Assembly: GCA_024280815.1 (NCBI GenBank)
Contig: JAJRPL010000412.1
Coordinates: 1-7,179 of the forward strand
Direction: 5' to 3'
DNA: 7,179 nt
Origin: Bacteroidota bacterium
GTDB lineage: Bacteria > Bacteroidota > Bacteroidia > Flavobacteriales > Flavobacteriaceae
The stretch's first letter is position 1. Every line of letters begins with the position of its first letter. Shown piece by piece: positions 1 to 4,963 of this stretch. The position numbers were made by a program, and so were the translations under genes. Under the pieces are notes generated by a model, which ran no database searches, had not been told where the DNA came from, and saw only the letters and a list, made by a program, of their open reading frames with translations.

Positions 1-1
1 A

Positions 2-190
2 AAAATAGTTGAAGAACTACCTGCAGATCAAAAAGAAGTGTTGATAATGCGTATTTATAGAGACATGAGTTTTAAAGAAATCTCTGAGAACACAGGGGTT
101 AGTATCAATACTGCTCTAGGTAGAATGCGTTATGCATTAATAAATTTGAGAAAGATTATTGAAAAAAATAAAATAATTTTAACCAATTAA
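2..190 (+). CDS. RNA polymerase sigma factor, ECF/sigma-70 family, C-terminal part (5' end outside window)
   Basis: Only the last 62 codons are present; the reading frame is open to the left edge and ends at TAA 188-190. The translation contains the sigma region 4 signature: an ELPADQKEV helix, then a helix-turn-helix around MSFKEISENTGVSINTALGRM, ending in a basic ALINLRKII helix. Region 4 contacts the -35-type element (-33 in Bacteroidota) of target promoters. Region 2 and any anti-sigma partner lie outside the window, so the regulon cannot be inferred. The small gene at 249 is co-directional 58 bp downstream and may be co-transcribed. The family call is firm; the ECF subgroup is not determined. 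Confidence 0.88.
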   Translation, partial: KIVEELPADQKEVLIMRIYRDMSFKEISENTGVSINTALGRMRYALINLRKIIEKNKIILTN

Positions 191-248
191 CAATATTGTA
201 AGTATTTCTTCGTTATTACTATAACCCTTAATTTAACTATAGTATTAT

Positions 249-392
249 ATGAAGAAAACTTACTCTGAAGAATTGTTGCATAAGCAATTCAATCCTAAAG
301 ACAGTACAATATCATTTTTATTAAACTACTCAAAATCAATTGAAGTGGTAAAAGATGATAAGGATAGAAAATTTATGTTTAATTTGAATTAG
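249..392 (+). CDS. Small conserved-looking hypothetical protein, 47 residues
   Basis: ATG 249-251 opens a 47-residue frame ending at TAG 390-392. The protein begins MKKTYSEELLHKQFNPKDST and continues with a short hydrophobic-amphipathic stretch (ISFLLNYSKSIEVV), then a charged KDDKDRKF tail. It has no signal peptide, transmembrane segment or cysteine. Position supports a real gene: it fills the gap between the sigma factor and a strong terminator that starts 2 bp after its stop. Similar tiny ORFs behind this sigma factor are, from memory, seen in other flavobacteria. A role in modulating the sigma factor is only a guess. No clear ribosome binding site is visible, which is normal for this group. 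Confidence 0.62.
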   Translation: MKKTYSEELLHKQFNPKDSTISFLLNYSKSIEVVKDDKDRKFMFNLN

Positions 393-393
393 A

Positions 394-431
394 AAAAAAA
401 AGCTTGTAAAAATTTTTACAAGCTTTTTTTT
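394..431. terminator. Bidirectional intrinsic terminator (perfect palindrome)
   Basis: A perfect 24-nt palindrome (401-424, arm AGCTTGTAAAAA) is preceded by seven A and followed by seven T, so the whole 38-nt block is self-complementary. Read on + it ends the sigma/small-ORF unit. Read on - it presents a stem plus U-tract about 30 nt after the nth stop and would end nth. The convergent arrangement of the two genes fits a shared terminator. Confidence 0.85.
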
Positions 432-473
432 ATAAACTCCTTCTGACTTTAGTTTGAAGGAGTTTATTTTTTT
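432..473 (+). terminator. Second intrinsic terminator, overlapping the nth stop codon
   Basis: Arms 432-443 (ATAAACTCCTTC) and 456-467 pair perfectly over 12 bp around a 12-nt loop and run into seven T (467-473), giving a + strand terminator directly behind the palindromic one. Its 3' arm covers the nth stop codon (464-466), so the last bases of nth double as the stem. On the minus strand the stem lacks a following U-tract and mainly precedes the palindrome terminator. Confidence 0.75.
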
Positions 474-1102
474 AAAACACTTTTCCTTCCAATTTTTTGA
501 AAAATAATGTCTTTTTCAATATCCCAGCCTCTAGCTGGAGAATATTCCCGACCATAATAGATAATTTGTAGATGCAATTTATTCCATAATTCTTTAGGAA
601 ATAATCGTTTGGCATCTTTTTCTGTTTGTACAACATTTTTTCCTGAGCTTAAATTCCATCGGTATAATAATCTGTGAATATGTGTGTCTACAGGAAAGGC
701 TGGTATATTAAAGGCTTGACTCATTACTACTGAAGCTGTTTTATGACCCACAGCGGGGAATTCTTCTAAATCTTCAAAATTTGCAGGTACTTTACCTTCA
801 TGTTTTTCAATTATTTGTTGCGATAAACCATAAATTCCTTTAGATTTCATGGGTGAAAGCCCTACGGGTTTTATAATTTCTCTTATTTCTTCAATGCTAA
901 GATTGACCATGTCGTACGGATTGTCAGCCTTTGCAAATAGGAGGGGAGTTATTGTATTTACCCTAGCATCAGTACTTTGAGCAGATAATAGTACTGAAAT
1001 AAGTAGCGTATACGGATCTTTATGAATTAATGGTATTGGCGGATTTGGGTATAAACGCTCTAAAGTTTCAATAACAAATGCTACACTTTCTTTTTTGGTC
1101 AT
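464..1102 (-). CDS. nth: Endonuclease III (DNA glycosylase/AP lyase), iron-sulfur cluster absent
   Basis: The 212-residue protein has the HhH-GPD glycosylase fold of endonuclease III, which removes oxidised pyrimidines and cleaves the abasic site in base excision repair. Visible landmarks are LLSAQSTDARVN (about residues 38-49), the helix-hairpin-helix EEFPAVGHKTASVV with the catalytic lysine K121, and PVDTHIHR with the catalytic aspartate D139. The family normally ends in a [4Fe-4S] loop with four cysteines (C-x6-C-x2-C-x5-C). Here the equivalent segment reads YGREYSPARGWDIEKD and the entire protein contains no cysteine, so no cluster can be bound. Length matches the family apart from the short tail. 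The ATG at 1100-1102 gives the expected N-terminus, and the gene is divergent from bcp with a 37-bp gap. Function is confident by catalytic residues. Confidence 0.93.
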   Translation of the reverse strand: MTKKESVAFVIETLERLYPNPPIPLIHKDPYTLLISVLLSAQSTDARVNTITPLLFAKADNPYDMVNLSIEEIREIIKPVGLSPMKSKGIYGLSQQIIEKHEGKVPANFEDLEEFPAVGHKTASVVMSQAFNIPAFPVDTHIHRLLYRWNLSSGKNVVQTEKDAKRLFPKELWNKLHLQIIYYGREYSPARGWDIEKDIIFQKIGRKSVLKK

Positions 1103-1111
1103 TTTTTTGGT

Positions 1112-1119
1112 TAAATTTG
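1112..1119 (+). promoter_or_regulatory. Candidate -7 box for the bcp unit
   Basis: TAAATTTG matches the Bacteroidota -7 consensus TAnnTTTG exactly and lies 20 bp before the bcp ATG, leaving a leader of roughly 15 nt. No good -33 TTTG is seen at the usual 19-21 bp distance, and the region is very AT-rich, so a chance match is possible. Confidence 0.4.
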
Positions 1120-1125
1120 TTAAAA

Positions 1126-1133
1126 CAAAAGTA
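1126..1133 (-). promoter_or_regulatory. Candidate -7 box for nth
   Basis: On the minus strand this reads TACTTTTG, an exact match to TAnnTTTG, 23 bp upstream of the nth ATG. It faces the bcp box at 1112-1119, so the two predicted start sites cross over each other. No clear -33 element is visible. Confidence 0.38.
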
Positions 1134-1139
1134 ACAATT

Positions 1140-1592
1140 ATGACAACACTAAATATAGGAGATCAGGCTCCAAATTTTGAAGCTAAAGATCAAAACAATA
1201 ATACCATAAAATTGAGTGATTATAAAGGCAAGAAATTAGTCTTGTTTTTTTATCCTAGAGCAAGTACGCCTGGTTGTACTGTAGAAGCTTGTAACTTAAG
1301 AGATAATTATCAGCAATTTATAAAAAATGGTTATGCTATTTTAGGTGTTAGTGGTGATACTGCAAAAAAGCAAGAAAATTTCAAAAATAAAAACGAATTG
1401 CCTTTTCCGTTATTGGCCGATGTTGATAAAGAGGTGATTAATGCCTATAAAGTTTGGGGACTAAAGAAATTTATGGGTAAAGAATATGAAGGAATCTATC
1501 GAACAACATTTATTATTGATGAAAATGGAAAGATAGAAGATATAATTCTTAAAGTAAAAACAAAAGATCATTCAGCTCAAATTTTAAGTTAA
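1140..1592 (+). CDS. bcp: Thioredoxin-dependent thiol peroxidase (peroxiredoxin Q/Bcp)
   Basis: The 150-residue cytosolic peroxiredoxin reduces hydrogen peroxide and organic hydroperoxides using thioredoxin. The diagnostic motif is FYPRASTPGCTVEAC: C46 is the peroxidatic cysteine with the family T43-P44 pair just before it, and C51 five residues later is the resolving cysteine of the atypical 2-Cys Bcp type. The conserved arginine is R121 in GIYRTTFIID. The frame is open further upstream to a TTG at 1095, but ATG 1140-1142 gives the canonical MTTLNIGDQAPNF start and avoids overlap with nth, so I chose it. The DJ-1-family gene follows after 4 bp and is almost certainly co-transcribed. Confidence 0.94.
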   Translation: MTTLNIGDQAPNFEAKDQNNNTIKLSDYKGKKLVLFFYPRASTPGCTVEACNLRDNYQQFIKNGYAILGVSGDTAKKQENFKNKNELPFPLLADVDKEVINAYKVWGLKKFMGKEYEGIYRTTFIIDENGKIEDIILKVKTKDHSAQILS

Positions 1593-1596
1593 TGAT

Positions 1597-2373
1597 ATGA
1601 AAAAAATTCTAATACCACTCCCAACTTACGGATTCGATCCAACTGAAGTTTCCATTCCATGGAAAATAATTAGTGAGAATAATATAGAGGTTACATTTCT
1701 TACACCAGATGGTAAGCTGGCAAAGACAGATAGAATAATGTTAACTGGTGATAAATTGGGGATTTGGAAATCATTATTAATGGCAGGAAAAGATGCTGTT
1801 GCTGCTCATTCTGAAATGATAAATGATAAGAAATTTCAATCTCCTCTAAGTTATAATGCTATAAATGAAAAAGATTTTGATGGATTGCTTTTACCTGGCG
1901 GACATGATAAAGGTGTTATTGAGTATTTAGAATCTACCATATTACAAAATTTGATTGTCGATTTTTTTAACGCCAATAAAGTAGTTGGTGCCATTTGTCA
2001 TGGTGTAGTCTTGATAGCTAGAAGTATTGATCCTTCTACAAAAAAATCAGTTATTTATAACTATAAAACAACTGCTTTGTTGAAGACACAAGAATTATTA
2101 GGTTATCAGTTGACTCGGCTTTGGTTAAAAGATTATTATTTAACATATCCTGAAATTACTGTTGAAGATGAAGTGAGGTCTGTATTATCTGATGATTCTA
2201 ATTTTTTAAAAGGAGCATTACCTGTTTTAAGAGATAATTTAGATAATTTGAAACGAGGTTTTATAGTTAAAGACAGAAACTATTTGTCTGCAAGATGGCC
2301 AGGAGATGTCTATAATTTCTCTTTAGAATTTGTTAAAATGATGAATGAACAAAAAAATAATTTTGTGATATGA
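1597..2373 (+). CDS. DJ-1/PfpI (class I glutamine amidotransferase-like) family protein, Hsp31/glyoxalase III-like
   Basis: The protein has 258 residues. The nucleophile elbow is GAICHGVVLIAR with C134 followed by H135. The glutamate that tunes the cysteine in this superfamily fits E17 in DPTEVSIPW, and LLLPGGHDKGV (about 98-107) is the oxyanion/loop motif typical of Hsp31-like members. The C-terminal NYLSARWPGDVYNFSLEFV segment completes the fold. Superfamily members act as glutathione-independent glyoxalases, deglycase-like enzymes or redox-sensitive chaperones; substrate cannot be told from sequence. It starts 4 bp after bcp, which suggests a shared oxidative or carbonyl stress role. No signal peptide or membrane segment is seen. 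The family assignment is firm and the exact activity open. Confidence 0.88.
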   Translation: MKKILIPLPTYGFDPTEVSIPWKIISENNIEVTFLTPDGKLAKTDRIMLTGDKLGIWKSLLMAGKDAVAAHSEMINDKKFQSPLSYNAINEKDFDGLLLPGGHDKGVIEYLESTILQNLIVDFFNANKVVGAICHGVVLIARSIDPSTKKSVIYNYKTTALLKTQELLGYQLTRLWLKDYYLTYPEITVEDEVRSVLSDDSNFLKGALPVLRDNLDNLKRGFIVKDRNYLSARWPGDVYNFSLEFVKMMNEQKNNFVI

Positions 2374-2420
2374 TAAACCCGAGAGAAGTTTGAAGAAGTA
2401 GATTTTGATAGATTAATACT

Positions 2421-2453
2421 AAAAAAGTAGGTGATAACTATTGGCCAACCTAC
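2421..2453 (-). terminator. Intrinsic terminator for the 484-residue gene
   Basis: Read on the minus strand, GTAGGT (2453-2448) pairs with ACCTAC (2432-2427) around a 15-nt loop containing TTGGCCAA, and is followed at once by six T (2426-2421). It lies 27 nt beyond the stop of the minus-strand gene. The stem is only 6 bp, so strength is uncertain. The same hairpin lacks a U-tract on the plus strand. Confidence 0.5.
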
Positions 2454-2480
2454 AAATGAGTATTATTAATCAAAGTTAGA

Positions 2481-3935
2481 TTAATTATCCTTAGAAAATC
2501 GTCTTTTAGAATAGCCAAATAATCTATGATCTTTGATAATTTCAGCTACTTTTTCGGGTATTTTCTCTTCCCAGCCTTCTTTGCCTTCTGCAATCATTTG
2601 TAATACATTTCTAGAGAAAATATCTAATATTTTTGGATCGTAATCTTTAATATCAAGCATTTTACCATTGTATTTAAAGAATTTATACAATTCTTTCATA
2701 CGAGGATGTACTTTTAAGGTTTCACTAGTTATAATGTCTCCAGTTTCTTGATCTTTTAAAGGGTAGAGATAAACTTTTAAATCTTTAAAGAATAATTTAC
2801 CAAAGGCTTCTAAAATACCTCCACTTAAATGGCGGTAATATTTTTCATCAAAAATCTGAATCAAATTATAAACGCCCATAGCCAATGCCATTCTCTTTTT
2901 TGTAAATTCAGAGAAGTATTCAACGAGCTTATAATACTCTTGAAAATTAGTAATCATTACATTATGACCAAGTGAGCAAAGCAATTCAGCTCTATCTAAA
3001 AAATCTCGCTCATTAATATCACCATGAGCTCTTAAATTTGATAAAGTAATTTCAAAAATAACATGAGTTTTATCTTTATCTACTGTTTTTTCATTCAAAA
3101 ACATTTCTTGAGCTTTTTCAAGCATATCAACATTAACTTTGGTAACAGGCCTAAAACTACCACGTAAAGCTAAAATATTTTTTTTGTACAAGACTTGAGC
3201 TGGTAATAAGTTGTTACCATCAGCTCCAAACATTACAGCATCAGTCATTCCGTTTTTAACCAACTGCAAACTCATTAATCTATTATCAACATACATAAAC
3301 CTTGGGCCAGAAAAATTAATCATATCAATTTCAATTTGATCTGAATCTAAATTGTCATAAAATGATTTTAATAATTCTTTAGGTCTGTCATTCATATAAA
3401 ATGCTCCGTAAATAAGATTTACACCTAAAACTCCTAGAGTTTCTTGTTGTAAACGGGCATCCGTTTGCTTAAAACGTATATGCAATATAATTTCATTGTA
3501 ACCCTCTAACGGATCTAACTGAAACTTTACGCCCACCCAACCGTGACCTTTAAATTTTTTTGCAAAATCTATAGTTGCTACAGTATTGGCATACGAAAAG
3601 AATAATTTTTCAGGATGCTTATTTCTGCTTAATCTATCCTCTATCAATTCAATTTCATGCTCAAGCATTCGTTTTAAACGAGCCTCAGTTACATATCTAT
3701 TATCAGATTCTATACCGTAAACTGCATCAGAAAAATCTTTGTCGTAGGCAGACATGGCTTTGGCAATGGTACCAGAAGCACCACCTGCTCTAAAAAAATT
3801 ACGTACTGTTTCTTGACCGGCACCAATTTCAGCAAAGGTGCCATAAATATTATCATTTAAATTTATTCGTAATGATTTTCTTTTTACTGAGGGGATATTT
3901 TCAATCTCTTTATCTCCTTTTAGGGTAATAGACAT
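2481..3935 (-). CDS. Conserved protein of unknown function, 484 residues
   Basis: I recognise this as a protein widely conserved in Bacteroidota but with no established role. Homologues carry inconsistent labels, from memory including nicotinate-nucleotide adenylyltransferase and TonB-dependent receptor. Neither label is supported here: there is no HxGH or ISSTxxR adenylyltransferase motif, no signal peptide and no beta-barrel pattern. The sequence looks like a soluble cytosolic protein. Likely conserved blocks are IYGTFAEIGAGQETVRNFFR (about residues 30-49), GGASGTIAKAMSAYDKDFSD (51-70), the glycine-rich KFKGHGWVGVKFQLDP (about 127-142), and VMFGADGNNLLPAQVLY (about 234-250). ATG at 3933-3935 is a clean start. 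The gene stands alone, divergent from the MBL hydrolase and convergent with the DJ-1 gene. Confidence 0.9.
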   Translation of the reverse strand: MSITLKGDKEIENIPSVKRKSLRINLNDNIYGTFAEIGAGQETVRNFFRAGGASGTIAKAMSAYDKDFSDAVYGIESDNRYVTEARLKRMLEHEIELIEDRLSRNKHPEKLFFSYANTVATIDFAKKFKGHGWVGVKFQLDPLEGYNEIILHIRFKQTDARLQQETLGVLGVNLIYGAFYMNDRPKELLKSFYDNLDSDQIEIDMINFSGPRFMYVDNRLMSLQLVKNGMTDAVMFGADGNNLLPAQVLYKKNILALRGSFRPVTKVNVDMLEKAQEMFLNEKTVDKDKTHVIFEITLSNLRAHGDINERDFLDRAELLCSLGHNVMITNFQEYYKLVEYFSEFTKKRMALAMGVYNLIQIFDEKYYRHLSGGILEAFGKLFFKDLKVYLYPLKDQETGDIITSETLKVHPRMKELYKFFKYNGKMLDIKDYDPKILDIFSRNVLQMIAEGKEGWEEKIPEKVAEIIKDHRLFGYSKRRFSKDN

Positions 3936-3955
3936 TTTTTGAAATTTAATTACTA

Positions 3956-3963
3956 CAAATGTA
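3956..3963 (-). promoter_or_regulatory. Candidate -7 box for the 484-residue gene
   Basis: The minus strand reads TACATTTG, matching TAnnTTTG, 20 bp upstream of the ATG. No -33 TTG is found at the expected distance. The rest of the 119-bp divergent gap (3936-4054) is very AT-rich, and no exact TAnnTTTG is found there for the plus-strand gene. Confidence 0.38.
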
Positions 3964-4054
3964 CTAACTCTCTACATTATTTATTAAATATTTTAACGTT
4001 ATTTTTGTAAAAAAATTTGATATGAAATGGGCAATTTAAAATAAGTATAAATAT

Positions 4055-4699
4055 ATGAAAATCACTTTTTTAGGTACAGGAACTTCTCAAGGCATACCAG
4101 TAATTGGTAGTACTCATCCTGTCTGTTTGTCTACTGACAGTAAAGACAAGCGTTTGCGGAGTTCAATTATGATTACTTGGAAAGATTATAGGTTTATTAT
4201 TGATTGTGGTGCAGATTTTAGACAGCAAATGCTACGTGAAAATATTTCTGAGATTAACGGAATTTTATTTACACATGAACATGCAGATCATACTGCTGGT
4301 TTAGATGATATTCGTCCATTTTGTCATAAAATGGGAGATATGCCATTGTATGTACCAGAAAGAATTGTAACTGATTTAGAAAGGCGATTTAATTATATTT
4401 TCACACAAGTCAATAGATATCCTGGTGCACCAAAAGCAAAGATTCAAGTTGTTGAAAACAAAAATTTTAATTTAGGAAACAAAACAGTGTTGCCAATTGA
4501 ATTTATGCATGGTAGAATTCCAATTTTCGGATATAGGATTGATAATTTTGCCTATATAACCGATTTAAAAACGATTTCAAATCAAGAAAAAGAAAAGCTT
4601 AAAAATTTAGATGTTTTAGTCTTGAATGCTTTACGGATTGAACCTCACCCAACACATTTGAGCTTAGAAGATGCCTTAAATTTGATAGAAGAGCTATAA
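4055..4699 (+). CDS. PhnP-like MBL-fold metal-dependent hydrolase, prematurely truncated
   Basis: This 214-residue frame is a metallo-beta-lactamase-fold hydrolase of the PhnP-like branch (cyclic phosphodiesterase relatives). It starts with the fold's MKITFLGTGTSQGIPV strand. Metal ligands are visible at H74, H76, D78 and H79 (THEHADH), H152 (EFMHG) and D170 (YITD), followed by the PHPTHLSLEDAL segment. It stops at TAA 4697-4699, but the same frame continues for 38 more codons with clear family sequence, so the stop replaces one codon, probably a lysine AAA. The lost part includes the final metal-binding histidine, so the truncated protein is probably inactive. Only one cysteine (C24) remains of the N-terminal zinc-site region found in E. 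coli PhnP. The substrate is unknown; no phosphonate genes are nearby. Confidence 0.87.
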   Translation: MKITFLGTGTSQGIPVIGSTHPVCLSTDSKDKRLRSSIMITWKDYRFIIDCGADFRQQMLRENISEINGILFTHEHADHTAGLDDIRPFCHKMGDMPLYVPERIVTDLERRFNYIFTQVNRYPGAPKAKIQVVENKNFNLGNKTVLPIEFMHGRIPIFGYRIDNFAYITDLKTISNQEKEKLKNLDVLVLNALRIEPHPTHLSLEDALNLIEEL

Positions 4700-4816
4700 C
4701 CTAAAAAAGCTTATTTAACTCACATAAGTCATAAACTTGGTTTTCATGCTGAAGTACAAAAAGAATTGCCTGAAAATGTCTTTTTAGGATATGACGGATT
4801 GAGTTTTGAAGTTTGA
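4700..4816 (+). pseudogene. Detached C-terminal coding remnant of the MBL-fold hydrolase
   Basis: Read in the same frame as the gene at 4055, this stretch gives PKKAYLTHISHKLGFHAEVQ and runs to FLGYDGLSFEV before TGA 4814-4816. The YLTHISH motif supplies the last metal ligand of the family; it would be residue 223, close to H222 of E. coli PhnP. Counting the stop as a residue, the joined product would be 253 residues, the usual family length. No frameshift is needed, so one base change at 4697 (T for A) is enough to explain it. It would be expressed only by readthrough, by correction of a sequencing error, or not at all. Confidence 0.8.
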
Positions 4817-4819
4817 TGT

Positions 4820-4961
4820 TTCGTTTATCGTTGGTGTAACCGTAGTTGCGGGTTTTAAATGCCGAAACTTTGGGTTAAACACTTAACTTCGTTAAAAGTA
4901 CTAAATTTTGAGTTAAGCACAAAACCGCAATTACCTGTTACACATTGTTGTGTTTTCGTAC
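4820..4961 (-). repeat. Left inverted flanking element (142 nt)
   Basis: Reading outward from the OLD gene (minus strand), it begins GTACGAAAACACAACAATG (4961-4943), 2 bp past the OLD stop, and ends AACGATAAACGAA (4832-4820). The right copy begins GTATGAAACACAACGGTG and ends AATGATAAACGAA. The ends match at 15 of 18 positions plus one gap, and at 12 of 13. The interior, 4834-4943, forms a large hairpin that the right copy lacks. The region is visibly richer in G and C than the surrounding sequence. Confidence 0.65.
4834..4943. repeat. Long imperfect hairpin in the left element
   Basis: GTGTAAC (4834-4840) pairs with GTTACAC (4937-4943), and GTAGTTGCGG (4842-4851) pairs with CCGCAATTAC (4925-4934) with one G-U pair and small bulges between the two stems. 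Inside, CTTAACT (4882-4888) pairs with AGTTAAG (4911-4917). A 15-nt direct repeat with 12 matches also lies inside (4868-4882 and 4906-4920, core TTTG-GTTAA-CAC). It lies just downstream of the OLD gene on its coding strand, so it may fold in the 3' end of that transcript. The arms do not fit the integron attC boxes RYYYAAC/GTTRRRY. Confidence 0.6.
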
Positions 4962-4963
4962 TT

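Noticed and set aside
1095..1139. Longer bcp start at TTG 1095, adding 15 residues
   Set aside because: It would overlap the nth start codon, uses a weak start, and the added MVIFLVKFVKTKVTI has no counterpart in Bcp proteins; ATG 1140 gives the canonical N-terminus.
2385..2459. Possible decayed coding stretch (EKFEEVDFDRL, then DNYWPTYK in another frame)
   Set aside because: Suggestive peptides, but short, in different frames and overlapping a terminator hairpin; I could not tie them to a family.
2465..2485. Hairpin ATTAATC/GATTAAT at the end of the 484-residue gene
   Set aside because: Very AT-rich 7-bp stem with no U-tract; the hairpin at 2421-2453 is the better terminator.
3575..3793. 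72-residue plus-strand frame inside the 484-residue gene
   Set aside because: It lies wholly antisense to a well-supported gene and has no recognisable domain.
4834..4943. Integron attC site
   Set aside because: The terminal arms GTGTAAC and GTTACAC do not fit RYYYAAC/GTTRRRY, and no integrase or second cassette is present.
4817..4963. Retron msr-msd RNA paired with an OLD effector, as in retron Eco8
   Set aside because: No reverse transcriptase lies in the window, and the structured region is downstream of the OLD gene and shares its ends with the other flank.
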